Assembly: GCA_964650315.1 (NCBI GenBank)
Contig: CAZYQE010000004.1
Span: forward strand, 25,300 to 89,299
Length of the DNA: 64,000 nucleotides
DNA from: CAJMSU01 sp964650315
GTDB lineage: Bacteria; Bacillota_I; Bacilli_A; RF39; UBA660
Reading direction: 5' to 3'
Made by a program: the position numbers and the translations under genes. The notes under the pieces are model-generated. The model was not told the origin of the DNA. It saw only the letters and a program-made list of their open reading frames with translations, and ran no database searches. Shown here in pieces: positions 41,605-49,504 of this stretch (positions are counted from its first letter, which is position 1; each line of letters starts with the position of its first letter).

Positions 41605-41670
41605 GTGCTAAAATATAGTTTTTTAAAAATTTACGTGATATTATTGTAATATACTATGGGAGGCGATGAA

Positions 41671-42303
41671 ATGGATTCTAGTGAAAACATACATATTGCT
41701 ATGACAAATCTAGAAAAAATAAAGTTTCTAGGCTATTTTATTGCTAAAATAGTATTGTATGTAATAATAGTATTATTTTCTATTGTATATGCTGCATGTT
41801 GTATTTATTTTGGTAACGTTTTACACAATGTTCATAAAAACGAAAACAGACCAACTTTGTTTAATGCATATGTAATAGTTAGTGGTAGTATGATTCCTAA
41901 TATTAATATACAAGATGGTGTAATAATAAAAAGAGAAAAGATGAAAGATTTAAAACAAGGAGATATAATAACGTTTGTTACTCATGATCCTAGATACGAT
42001 GGATATGTTATTACTCATAGAATTATAGGAACAGAAAAAACTACTGATAATAAATATTACTTTAGAACTAAAGGTGATGCTAATAGTGTTGAAGATTCAT
42101 ATTTGGTTTCTGAACAAGATATATATGGAAAAGTGTTCTTAACAGTCCCAAAGATTGGTTTTTTGAGAGTATTTTTATCTAAATCTATTGGATGGATTGT
42201 TTTAGTAATAATACCAGCTTTAATAATAGTTGTTTATGATGTATTAAAACTATTAAAACATGTTAATAAAAAACCGGTTGAAGAAGAACTAGAAATAATA
42301 TAA
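41671..42303 (+). CDS. Signal peptidase I, SipW (ER) type
   Basis: 210 residues from ATG at 41671 (GGGAGGCGATGAA upstream). Two membrane segments (about 22-52 and 168-190) flank the catalytic part. The nucleophile is in VSGSMIPNINIQDGV, and the second catalytic position is His in VITHRIIG where bacterial Lep enzymes have Lys, marking the archaeal/ER-like SipW class. FRTKGDANSVED supplies the conserved Asp residues. In Bacillus SipW processes TasA and TapA. Here it is next to two exported paralogues, its likely substrates or partners. Confidence 0.9.
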   Translation: MDSSENIHIAMTNLEKIKFLGYFIAKIVLYVIIVLFSIVYAACCIYFGNVLHNVHKNENRPTLFNAYVIVSGSMIPNINIQDGVIIKREKMKDLKQGDIITFVTHDPRYDGYVITHRIIGTEKTTDNKYYFRTKGDANSVEDSYLVSEQDIYGKVFLTVPKIGFLRVFLSKSIGWIVLVIIPALIIVVYDVLKLLKHVNKKPVEEELEII

Positions 42304-42315
42304 TTTGGGGGAATT

Positions 42316-43113
42316 ATGGAAAAGTACAATGTAAAATTTAAAAAGAAATTTGGGCAAAACTTTTTAAAGGATAATAATATAGTTAAAAAAATTGTTAATA
42401 TTTGTGATATAACTGATAAGGATTTAGTAATAGAAGTAGGTCCTGGAGGAGCAATTCTTACTAAAGAGTTAGCAAATGTAGCGAAAGAAGTGCTAGCTTA
42501 TGAAATAGATAAGGATTTAAAGGAAGAATTAGAAATAAAATTAAAAAACTATTCTAATGTAGAAGTTTTATATCAAGACTTTTTAGAATCAAATATAAAA
42601 GAAGATATTAAAGATAAAGAATATAGTAACTTGTTCTTTGTGAGTAATGTTCCCTATTATATAACTACGCCTATTATTATAAAACTTATGGATAGTGGGA
42701 TTAACTTTAAAAAGATATGTTTAATGGTTCAAAAAGAAGTAGCAGATAGATTATCTGCTAATCCTGGTACTAGAGATTATGGATCTATTACCGTTTTATT
42801 AAAAAGTTTTTATAACATAAAAAAAGAATTTTTTGTATCTAGGGAAGAATTTGTTCCTAAACCTAATGTAGATAGTGAAATTATTTCCTTAGAAGAAAAA
42901 GAAGATAAGCTATTTATTAAGAATAAAGAATTTTTTATAAATTTTGTTAGAAATTGTTTTCAATATAAGAGGAAGAATATCAAAAATAATTTAAAAAATT
43001 ATGACTTAGATATCATAAGAAAAATACTTAAAGAGCATGAATATGATTTGTCAGTTAGAGCTGAACAGTTAGATGTTTCGATTTTTATAGAAATGGCTAA
43101 CGAATTAGTTTAG
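42316..43113 (+). CDS. rsmA: 16S rRNA dimethyladenosine transferase RsmA (KsgA)
   Basis: 265 residues. KKKFGQNFLKDNNIVKKIV at the N-terminus, SAM site VIEVGPGGAILTKELA, catalytic NVPYY (VSNVPYYITTPII) and C-terminal VRAEQLDVSIF are all canonical. It dimethylates A1518 and A1519 of 16S rRNA. It precedes yabG and veg as in Bacillus; the rnmV gene usually in front of it is absent. Confidence 0.97.
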   Translation: MEKYNVKFKKKFGQNFLKDNNIVKKIVNICDITDKDLVIEVGPGGAILTKELANVAKEVLAYEIDKDLKEELEIKLKNYSNVEVLYQDFLESNIKEDIKDKEYSNLFFVSNVPYYITTPIIIKLMDSGINFKKICLMVQKEVADRLSANPGTRDYGSITVLLKSFYNIKKEFFVSREEFVPKPNVDSEIISLEEKEDKLFIKNKEFFINFVRNCFQYKRKNIKNNLKNYDLDIIRKILKEHEYDLSVRAEQLDVSIFIEMANELV

Positions 43114-43158
43114 TAATAACTTCTTTTTTTTTGCATAAATTTTAATGGAGATGATATT

Positions 43159-43935
43159 TTGGGTTTAATAGTGGGAGATTTAGTTACTAGAAATTCTTAT
43201 AATAATGATATATTATTTAAAATTATTTCTATAGAAGATGATGTTGCTGTTCTTAAAGGTATAGATTTAAGACTTTATGCAGATAGTTTGGTTAGTGATT
43301 TAAAAAAGGAAAAAGAAGTTTCTAGTAATGATACACAAATAATAGAAGATAATATTAGAGATATATCAATGGATAGAGACAAGTATTTTTATTTACCAGG
43401 TAAAATATTACATATAGATGGTGATTCTGATTATTTAAAAAGATGTATGGATTTTTATAAGAAGATGAATGTGAAAGCTAATGGATTAACTGTTTTAGAA
43501 GAAGAAATGGCTGATAAAGTATTAGAATTATTAGTAGAATTTAATCCCGATATATTAGTTATTACAGGACATGATGCTTACTATAAAAATAGAAAAGACA
43601 AAATAAAAAGTGATTATCAGAATTCTTTTAATTTTATAGATGCGGTAAAGGAAGCTAGAAAATATGAAAAAAGTCATGATAAATTAATAATAATAGCAGG
43701 TGCTTGTCAATCTAATTATGAGGAATTAATTAAAGCAGGTGCTAATTTTGCTTCTAGTCCAAAAAGAATAAATATCCATGCTTTAGATCCTGCTATTATT
43801 GCTACTACGTTAGCGTTTTCAGATAAAAGTAAGGGTATAGACCTATTGAAGACAATAGAAAAGACAAAATATGGTAGTGATGGTATGGGCGGTATAATAA
43901 CTACAGGTACTATGTATGTGGGGTATCCTAGATGA
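43159..43935 (+). CDS. yabG: Sporulation-specific protease YabG
   Basis: 258 residues from a TTG start with GGAGATGATAT (read MGLIVGDLVTRNSYNND). Recognisable blocks: LPGKILHIDGDSDYLKRC, TGHDAYYK (His) and IIAGACQSNYEELIKAGANFASSPKRINIHALDP in pieces, including the conserved Cys in GACQS. YabG processes spore coat proteins in Bacillus. It overlaps veg by 4 bases (ATGA). No convincing sigma-K promoter upstream. Confidence 0.93.
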   Translation: MGLIVGDLVTRNSYNNDILFKIISIEDDVAVLKGIDLRLYADSLVSDLKKEKEVSSNDTQIIEDNIRDISMDRDKYFYLPGKILHIDGDSDYLKRCMDFYKKMNVKANGLTVLEEEMADKVLELLVEFNPDILVITGHDAYYKNRKDKIKSDYQNSFNFIDAVKEARKYEKSHDKLIIIAGACQSNYEELIKAGANFASSPKRINIHALDPAIIATTLAFSDKSKGIDLLKTIEKTKYGSDGMGGIITTGTMYVGYPR

Positions 43936-44144
43936 CAATAGATAAAATTAAGAAATTTATAGAAAAAAATAAAAACATATCTAAAAAATTTGTTTTTAAA
44001 GGAACTAGAAATCAAATTGATAAATTTGAGGGCGTTATTACTGAAATATATCCTGCTATTTTCATTATAGAAACAGAAAAAGGGGAAAGAAAATCTTTCA
44101 GTTATAATGATGTTTTAATAGAAAATTTAACAATAAGTGACTAA
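43932..44144 (+). CDS. veg: Veg protein
   Basis: 70 residues, slightly shorter than Bacillus Veg (86). The block FKGTRNQIDKFEGVITEIYPAIFIIE and FSYNDVLIENLTI is diagnostic. Veg stimulates biofilm-gene expression in Bacillus and is linked to spore outgrowth. In Bacillus it has a very strong independent promoter; here its ATG overlaps the yabG stop, so it appears coupled. Confidence 0.93.
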   Translation: MTIDKIKKFIEKNKNISKKFVFKGTRNQIDKFEGVITEIYPAIFIIETEKGERKSFSYNDVLIENLTISD

Positions 44145-44182
44145 AAAAAGCGTATTATACTTAAATTTATTGCTTTTTTTTA
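44142..44182 (+). terminator. Possible weak terminator after veg
   Basis: AAAAAAAGCG and TGCTTTTTTT can pair around a loop of about 20 bases, followed by more T. A long loop makes the call weak. Confidence 0.4.
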
Positions 44183-44239
44183 AGTATTATTATAAAATAT
44201 AGGTGTAAAGTTTTATACTTTAAGAGGGAGGAATATGAC

Positions 44240-44545
44240 ATGAAGATCACATCTGTTAATGTACGCAAGATTGAAAAAGAAGGATCTCGCATGAAAGGAA
44301 TTGCATCAGTTTTACTTGATGATAGCTTTGCCGTTCATGACATTCGTGTAATTGAGGGTGAGAAAGGACTATTTATCGCAATGCCTAGTAGAAGAACTGC
44401 TAGTGGAGAATATAGAGATATAGCACATCCAATCAATGCAGAAGTAAGAGCTATGTTTGAAGAAGCAATTATCGATGCTTACAACAATGCTGAGGAACCA
44501 GAAGAAAAACCTGAAGAAGCAGAAGAAGAGTCTACAGAAGAATAG
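44240..44545 (+). CDS. spoVG: SpoVG RNA-binding regulator
   Basis: 101 residues. MKITSVNVRKIEKEGSRMKGIASVLLDDSFAVHDIRVIEG, in pieces, and FIAMPSRRTASGEYRDIAHPI are the conserved core. The last 20 residues are strongly acidic. SpoVG is a site-specific RNA/DNA-binding regulator of sporulation, capsule and virulence genes. An ATG six bases before the start is followed by a stop codon that overlaps the real ATG (ATGACATGA). Monocistronic with a strong terminator. Confidence 0.97.
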   Translation: MKITSVNVRKIEKEGSRMKGIASVLLDDSFAVHDIRVIEGEKGLFIAMPSRRTASGEYRDIAHPINAEVRAMFEEAIIDAYNNAEEPEEKPEEAEEESTEE

Positions 44546-44567
44546 ATGGAAACATCTATTTTTTTTG
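44543..44567 (+). terminator. Terminator after spoVG
   Basis: Stem TAGATG / CATCTA with GAAA loop and eight T; begins at the stop codon. Confidence 0.85.
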
Positions 44568-44596
44568 GTATATTTTAATTTTTAAATTCATATAGT
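44568..44596 (+). promoter_or_regulatory. Possible SigE-type promoter for yabP-yabQ
   Basis: GTATATT (44568-44574), 14 bases, CATATAGT (44589-44596) resembles the sigma-E consensus (-35 KMATATT, -10 CATACAnT). Bacillus yabP-yabQ is sigma-E-dependent. The sequence match is partial and unproven. Confidence 0.5.
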
Positions 44597-44612
44597 TTAT
44601 TGGGAGGATTAT

Positions 44613-44900
44613 ATGAATAAACAAGATAATATAAGTAGTTATAATCATGGTATTAGTTTGTTGGAAAGAAAAAATTTAGTTATTACAGGAGTCAAAAAGA
44701 TAGAAAACTTTGATAACGAACAGTTTTTACTTGAAACAATAATGGGATTCATAGTTATTAAAGGTGAATCTTTAGAACTAGTAAAACTTGATACATTGCA
44801 AGGCAATGTTACTATTAAAGGAACTATAAATGGGATTAACTATGCAGAAGAAGGGCAAAAAAGTAAAGAAAATAGTATATTTAATAGGTTGTTTAAATAA
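44613..44900 (+). CDS. yabP: Sporulation protein YabP
   Basis: 95 residues. HGISLLERKNLVITGVKKIENFD and LETIMGFIVIKGESLELVKLD with GNVTIKGTINGINYAE match the YabP beta-rich family. It is required for normal spore formation in Bacillus. The stop overlaps the first base of yabQ by one base. GGGAGGAT precedes the ATG. Confidence 0.9.
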   Translation: MNKQDNISSYNHGISLLERKNLVITGVKKIENFDNEQFLLETIMGFIVIKGESLELVKLDTLQGNVTIKGTINGINYAEEGQKSKENSIFNRLFK

Positions 44901-45190
44901 TGAATCTTAAGATACAGATTATTTCTTTATTATTTTCTTTTTTTTATGGGGTTGCTTTTTCTTCTTTAGTTAATATTAATTATGAATTATTATTTAAAAA
45001 AAGAAAGAAATATAGAATTATATATACACTTATATTTGTATTGATAATGGCTCTATTATATTTCTTCTTATTGCAAAAAATTAATAATGGTATAATGCAT
45101 GTTTATTTTTTAATGATTATTTTGATAGGGTTTTATATTAGTTTTCCAATAACGAAAAAAATAAGAATAAAAAACGTAAAAAAGAAGTAA
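44900..45190 (+). CDS. yabQ: Spore cortex biosynthesis membrane protein YabQ
   Basis: 96 residues, three hydrophobic segments (about 6-24, 41-60, 68-85). IQIISLLFSFFYGVAFSSL at the N-terminus is typical of YabQ, which is needed for cortex assembly. It directly follows yabP and precedes divIC, the order in Bacillus. Shorter than the Bacillus protein (about 211 residues), so only the membrane core is kept. Confidence 0.85.
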   Translation: MNLKIQIISLLFSFFYGVAFSSLVNINYELLFKKRKKYRIIYTLIFVLIMALLYFFLLQKINNGIMHVYFLMIILIGFYISFPITKKIRIKNVKKK

Positions 45191-45277
45191 ATTAGTGTAA
45201 AATTTTATAAAAAAACTATTTTTTTGTAAACATTTGCTTATTTTGGCTTTATAATTTATTTTAGGATGGTGGTGTTT

Positions 45278-45568
45278 ATGGCGAGAAGAAGAAAAAAAAC
45301 AAAACGCTTTCTTTCATTGGGCTTAATTTCTTTAGCTGTAATTGGAATCACTACATTTACTATTGGAAAGTATTGGGTAGAAATATATAATAAATATAAA
45401 GAAAAGAAAGATCTTGATAAAAAATATGTGGAATTAAAAGAAAAAGAAGAAAGATTAAGAGTAGATGCAGATAAATTACAAGATAAAGATTATATTGCAA
45501 GATACGCTAGAGAAAAGTACTTATATTCTAAAGATGGAGAATTTATAATAAAAATACCTGAAAATTAA
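45278..45568 (+). CDS. divIC: Cell division protein DivIC (FtsB-like)
   Basis: 96 residues from ATG at 45278. A basic cytoplasmic start (MARRRKKTKRF), one membrane segment (about 13-29) and a coiled coil (KYKEKKDLDKKYVELKEKEE) are followed by DKDYIARYAREKYLYSKDGE, the conserved C-terminus of septum-formation initiator proteins. It works in the FtsL-DivIB-DivIC complex. Order yabQ-divIC is conserved. Followed by a terminator. Confidence 0.94.
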   Translation: MARRRKKTKRFLSLGLISLAVIGITTFTIGKYWVEIYNKYKEKKDLDKKYVELKEKEERLRVDADKLQDKDYIARYAREKYLYSKDGEFIIKIPEN

Positions 45569-45593
45569 AAGTGATTTAATCACTTTTTCTTTT
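45568..45593 (+). terminator. Terminator after divIC
   Basis: Perfect stem AAAGTGAT / ATCACTTT with TTA loop, starting at the stop codon, then T-rich. Confidence 0.85.
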
Positions 45594-45595
45594 GA

Positions 45596-45622
45596 TTTAA
45601 ACATATACATGGTATAATAATT
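45596..45622 (+). promoter_or_regulatory. Promoter for tilS
   Basis: TGGTATAAT (TATAAT at about 45614-45619), an extended -10 element, with a weak -35; it lies about 25 bases before the tilS start. Confidence 0.45.
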
Positions 45623-45643
45623 TAGAAATGTGTGGTGATATTA

Positions 45644-46963
45644 ATGATCAATTTATCAATAGAAGAAACATTTAAATTACATAAAAATGATGTTATAGTT
45701 ATTGGATGTTCTAGTGGACCTGATTCTATGGCACTAGTAGATATGTTATTAAAAGTAAGAGAAAAATATAATTTATCATTAATTATTGCGCATGTTAATC
45801 ATAATATAAGAGTGGAAAGCTTGGAAGAAGCAGATTATTTAAGAAGTTATTCTAAAGAGAATAATATTATATTTGAATATATGACTATTACTAATTATGG
45901 AGATGATAATTTTCATAACGAAGCCAGAAATATTAGATATAAATTCTTTGAAGATGTTGTTAGGAAGTATGATGCTAATTATTTAGTAACTGCTCATCAT
46001 GGTGATGATTTAGTAGAAACAATACTTATGAGAATTAGTAGAGGCTCTAATTTAAATGGATATAGCGGTTTTAAAAAGACAGTTCATATGGAAGGATATG
46101 ATATAGTTAGACCATTATTAAACTATACTAAAAAAGAATTAGAAGAATATGATGAAAAGAACAAAGTTAAATACTTTGTTGATAAATCTAATGAAAAAGA
46201 TACATATACTAGAAATAGATATCGTAAATATGTGTTACCTTTTTTGAAAGAAGAAGATCCTAATATACATTTAAAGTTTCTAAAATTTAGTAATGTTATA
46301 GAAGATGCAGATAGGTTTATTGAAACAAAACGTGATGAAGCATTAGAAGAAGTAGTAGAAGATGACAAAATTAAAATTAATAAGTTTAAAAAGATAGATA
46401 AGTTTTTACAAAAAGAAGTGTTATATTATATTATGAGTGAGTTTTATCAAGATGATTTAATTTTAATCAGTGATAAACATATTGAATTATTATTAGAATT
46501 AATATATAGTAACAAGGCAAATGTTTTTGTTAATTTACCTAACGAGGTAGTAGCTACTAAAAACTATGATTATTTAGAACTAAAGAGAGTTAGTGATGAG
46601 ATTACTAGTTATGAAATAGAGTTTGATAATTATGTAGAATTACCTAATAACAAAACTATTAAATTAATTGATGAAGTTAACTCTAACAGTAATAATATAT
46701 GCAAACTTAATAGTGAAGAAATAACATTACCACTTATTATTAGAACTCGTAAGATTGGGGATAAGATGTATGTTAAAGGATTAAATGGTTCTAAAAAAAT
46801 CAAAGATATTTTTATTGATAGTAAGATTAATACTAGAGATAGAGATATGTGGCCTGTAGTTGTTGATTCTAAGGGTGTAGTTGTATGGTTACCTGGTTTA
46901 AAAAAATCTAAATATGATAAGAAAAAAGATGAAAAATATGATATAATACTTGAGTATAGTTAA
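45644..46963 (+). CDS. tilS: tRNA(Ile)-lysidine synthase TilS
   Basis: 439 residues from ATG at 45644 (TGGTGATATTA upstream). PP-loop VIGCSSGPDSMALVDML near 20-36 has SSGPDS in place of SGGxDS. IIAHVNHNIR, TAHHGDDLVETILMRISRGSNL and the C-terminal LIIRTRKIGDKMYVKGLNGSKKIKDIFID are family signatures. It converts C34 of tRNA-Ile(CAU) to lysidine and is essential. It precedes ftsH by 10 bases; the hpt gene usually in between is absent. Confidence 0.95.
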   Translation: MINLSIEETFKLHKNDVIVIGCSSGPDSMALVDMLLKVREKYNLSLIIAHVNHNIRVESLEEADYLRSYSKENNIIFEYMTITNYGDDNFHNEARNIRYKFFEDVVRKYDANYLVTAHHGDDLVETILMRISRGSNLNGYSGFKKTVHMEGYDIVRPLLNYTKKELEEYDEKNKVKYFVDKSNEKDTYTRNRYRKYVLPFLKEEDPNIHLKFLKFSNVIEDADRFIETKRDEALEEVVEDDKIKINKFKKIDKFLQKEVLYYIMSEFYQDDLILISDKHIELLLELIYSNKANVFVNLPNEVVATKNYDYLELKRVSDEITSYEIEFDNYVELPNNKTIKLIDEVNSNSNNICKLNSEEITLPLIIRTRKIGDKMYVKGLNGSKKIKDIFIDSKINTRDRDMWPVVVDSKGVVVWLPGLKKSKYDKKKDEKYDIILEYS

Positions 46964-46973
46964 GGAGGAATTT

Positions 46974-48953
46974 ATGAATACTGCAAATAATTTAAATAAG
47001 AAAACAGTTAAAAAAGGATTGTTACCATATTTATTTATAATAATATTAATGCTTGGTATATTCTATTTTGCTGGTGTAATGAATAATAAAGTTAATGTAT
47101 TAACTTATAATGAATTTATTGATAAATTAGAGAAAGATGAGATTAAAGAATTAGAAGTAACTACTAGAGGAACTGCTTATACATATGAAGTAAGAGGTAG
47201 TCTAGATGGTTATGAAAAGAATGAAACTTTTTTTGCTAAACTTCCATTATCTGATCAAGTAATGAAGAAGATAGTAAAAGCTAGTGATGAACAAGAGTTT
47301 AAATTTACTGCAAAAGCAGATCCTGAATCATCATCACTATTGTCTTTTATAATTAATGTATTACCATTTGTAATAATAATTGGTTTTGCTTTCTTCTTGT
47401 TTAGTCGTCAAATGGCGGGTAATAAGAATTCATTAGATTTTGGTAAGAGTAAAGCAAAATTAAATGATGAAAAGAACAAAGTTACATTTAAAGATGTAGC
47501 AGGTCTTAAAGAAGAAAAAGAAGAAGTATCTGAATTAATAGATTTCTTAAAAAAACCTAAGAAATTCCAAAAATTAGGTGCTAGAATACCTAAAGGGGTA
47601 TTATTAGTAGGGCCTCCAGGTACTGGTAAAACATTACTTGCTAAGGCTGTTGCTGGAGAAGCTAATGTTCCGTTTTATTTTATTAGTGGATCTGATTTTG
47701 TAGAGTTATTTGTTGGTGTTGGAGCTAGTCGAGTTAGAGACATGTTTAAACAAGCTAAAAGAAATGCACCATGTTTAATATTTATAGATGAAATAGACGC
47801 AGTTGGTCGTCAAAGAGGTACAGGTTTAGGTGGAGGACATGATGAAAGAGAGCAAACATTAAACCAATTACTTACTGAGATGGATGGTTTTGGGGAAAAC
47901 GAAGGAATCATTATAATTGCTGCGACAAATAGGCCTGATGTATTAGATCCTGCATTATTACGTCCTGGTAGATTTGATAGACAGGTTACTGTTAGTTTAC
48001 CTGATGTAAAAGGTAGAGAGGAAATTTTAGCAGTTCATGCTAAAAACAAAAAATTAGCTGACGGTCTTACTCTAGAACATTTAGCTAAGAGAACTCCAGG
48101 TTTTAGTGGAGCAGATTTAGAAAATTTACTTAATGAAGCTGCATTACTTGCAGTTAGAAGAAATAAAGAAGAAATCGGTATGAGTGAAATAGATGAAGCT
48201 ACTGACCGTGTATTAATGGGTCCAGCTAAAACATCTCGTAAATACAGTGAAAATGATCGTAAATTAGTTGCTTATCATGAAGCAGGGCATGCTGTTGTTG
48301 GATTAAAACTAGCTAGAGCTAATGATGTTCAAAAAGTTACTATTATTCCTAGAGGTGCTGCTGGTGGATACAATATGATGGTACCTAGTGAAGAAAAATT
48401 ATGTGCTACTAAGACAGATTTGTTAGAAGAAGTAACAGGATTACTTGGTGGGCGTACTGCCGAAGAAATTACTTTTGGAGAAATTACAACAGGTGCACAT
48501 AACGATTTTGAAAAAGCTACTAAGATTGTTAGAAGTATGGTTACTGAGTATGGTATGAGTGATTTAGGACCTCTTCAATTTGAACAACAAGCAGGAAGTG
48601 TATTCTTAGGAAGAGATTATAATAAGTCTCAACACTTCTCTAATGAAGTTGCTAATGAAATTGATATGGAAATGAGAAAAATTATTGATGGATGTCATGA
48701 TAAGGCTACTGAAATAATTAAGAAGAATAAGGATTTATTGAAACTAATTGCTGAAACATTATTAGAATATGAAACTTTAACTAAGGAACAAATCGATTAT
48801 TTAGTAGAACATGGTAAAATGCCAGAAGAAGATGAAGATAACTATGAATCTATGTCTATTACTAAATTAAAAGAGATTGCTAAAGAAAAGGGTATAAAGA
48901 ATTATTCTAAAATGACAAAGGCTGAAATTTTAAAAGAACTAGATAAGCAATAG
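46974..48953 (+). CDS. ftsH: ATP-dependent zinc metalloprotease FtsH, with Rho-N/SAP-like tail
   Basis: 659 residues from ATG at 46974 (AAGGAGGAA upstream). Two membrane segments flank a small extracytoplasmic domain, then Walker A GPPGTGKT, Walker B LIFIDEIDAVG, the SRH with RPGRFDRQ, and the zinc motif HEAGH (AYHEAGHAVVG). The last 36 residues (about 624-659: SITKLKEIAKEKGIKNYSKM, then TKAEILKEL) look like a Rho-N/SAP helix-extended-helix domain, unusual on FtsH. FtsH degrades membrane and unstable proteins. A terminator overlaps the 3' end. Confidence 0.96.
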   Translation: MNTANNLNKKTVKKGLLPYLFIIILMLGIFYFAGVMNNKVNVLTYNEFIDKLEKDEIKELEVTTRGTAYTYEVRGSLDGYEKNETFFAKLPLSDQVMKKIVKASDEQEFKFTAKADPESSSLLSFIINVLPFVIIIGFAFFLFSRQMAGNKNSLDFGKSKAKLNDEKNKVTFKDVAGLKEEKEEVSELIDFLKKPKKFQKLGARIPKGVLLVGPPGTGKTLLAKAVAGEANVPFYFISGSDFVELFVGVGASRVRDMFKQAKRNAPCLIFIDEIDAVGRQRGTGLGGGHDEREQTLNQLLTEMDGFGENEGIIIIAATNRPDVLDPALLRPGRFDRQVTVSLPDVKGREEILAVHAKNKKLADGLTLEHLAKRTPGFSGADLENLLNEAALLAVRRNKEEIGMSEIDEATDRVLMGPAKTSRKYSENDRKLVAYHEAGHAVVGLKLARANDVQKVTIIPRGAAGGYNMMVPSEEKLCATKTDLLEEVTGLLGGRTAEEITFGEITTGAHNDFEKATKIVRSMVTEYGMSDLGPLQFEQQAGSVFLGRDYNKSQHFSNEVANEIDMEMRKIIDGCHDKATEIIKKNKDLLKLIAETLLEYETLTKEQIDYLVEHGKMPEEDEDNYESMSITKLKEIAKEKGIKNYSKMTKAEILKELDKQ

Positions 48954-48965
48954 TTCTTTTTTTCT
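48932..48965 (+). terminator. Terminator after ftsH
   Basis: Stem AAAAGAACTA / TAGTTCTTTT, whose 5' arm is inside the coding end of ftsH, followed by T. Confidence 0.8.
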
Positions 48966-48992
48966 TGAAAAATATTAAATATCTATTATAAT
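48965..48992 (+). promoter_or_regulatory. Promoter for mscL
   Basis: TTGAAA (48965-48970), 16 bases, TATAAT (48987-48992). Confidence 0.6.
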
Positions 48993-49012
48993 ATAGGCAA
49001 GGAGGAGTTTTT

Positions 49013-49444
49013 ATGTCTAAGAAGAAAGCTATTAAGAGCAAAATGAAAAACGTTAAAGGAAAAGGTAAAGGATTTATTGCTGAATTTAAAACATTTATTT
49101 TAAGAGGAAATGTTATGGATATGGCTATTGGTGTTATCATTGGTGGTGCTTTCCAAGCAATAGTAACTGCGTTAACTGCTGATTTTATTAATCCATTAAT
49201 TAATGGTATTGGTGGTGCAAAAGTAGGAGGAACTATTAAAATATATGGTGGACAAGTAATTAAATATGGTGATTTTATAACTGCTATTATAAATTTCTTA
49301 ATAATGGCTTTAGTATTATTTATATTATTAAAAATAGTCAATAAAGTAATGGCTGGTAAAAAGAAAGAAGAGGAAGCTGTTGTTAAGAGCGAAGAAGTAG
49401 AACTTTTAGAAGAAATTAGAGATCTATTAAAGAAACAAAAGTAG
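49013..49444 (+). CDS. mscL: Large-conductance mechanosensitive channel MscL
   Basis: 143 residues. FKTFILRGNVMDMAIGVIIGGAF at about 25-47 and the second helix FITAIINFLIMALVLFILLK are typical of MscL; the loop between them is short. The C-terminal bundle ends EEVELLEEIRDLLKKQ, the conserved helix. The lysine-rich N-terminus (about 20 residues, KAIKSKMKNVKGKGKG) is longer than in E. coli. It opens at high membrane tension to release solutes. Single-gene unit with its own promoter and terminator. Confidence 0.96.
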   Translation: MSKKKAIKSKMKNVKGKGKGFIAEFKTFILRGNVMDMAIGVIIGGAFQAIVTALTADFINPLINGIGGAKVGGTIKIYGGQVIKYGDFITAIINFLIMALVLFILLKIVNKVMAGKKKEEEAVVKSEEVELLEEIRDLLKKQK

Positions 49445-49452
49445 TACATATT

Positions 49453-49478
49453 TAGAACTTGTTATAAGTTCTTTTCTT
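49453..49478 (+). terminator. Terminator after mscL
   Basis: Stem AGAACTT / AAGTTCT with GTTAT loop, then TTTCTTAT. Confidence 0.7.
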
Positions 49479-49504
49479 ATGTATAATACTAGGGGATGAT
49501 GAAT

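Noticed and set aside
43114..43158. Possible sigma-K promoter before yabG
   Set aside because: GCATAAATTTTA resembles part of a -10, but the only AC is 13 bases upstream instead of 16-17, so the match is not convincing.
48907..49449. 180-residue antisense frame over mscL
   Set aside because: Opposite a full MscL; hydrophobic composition comes from the complement of membrane helices.
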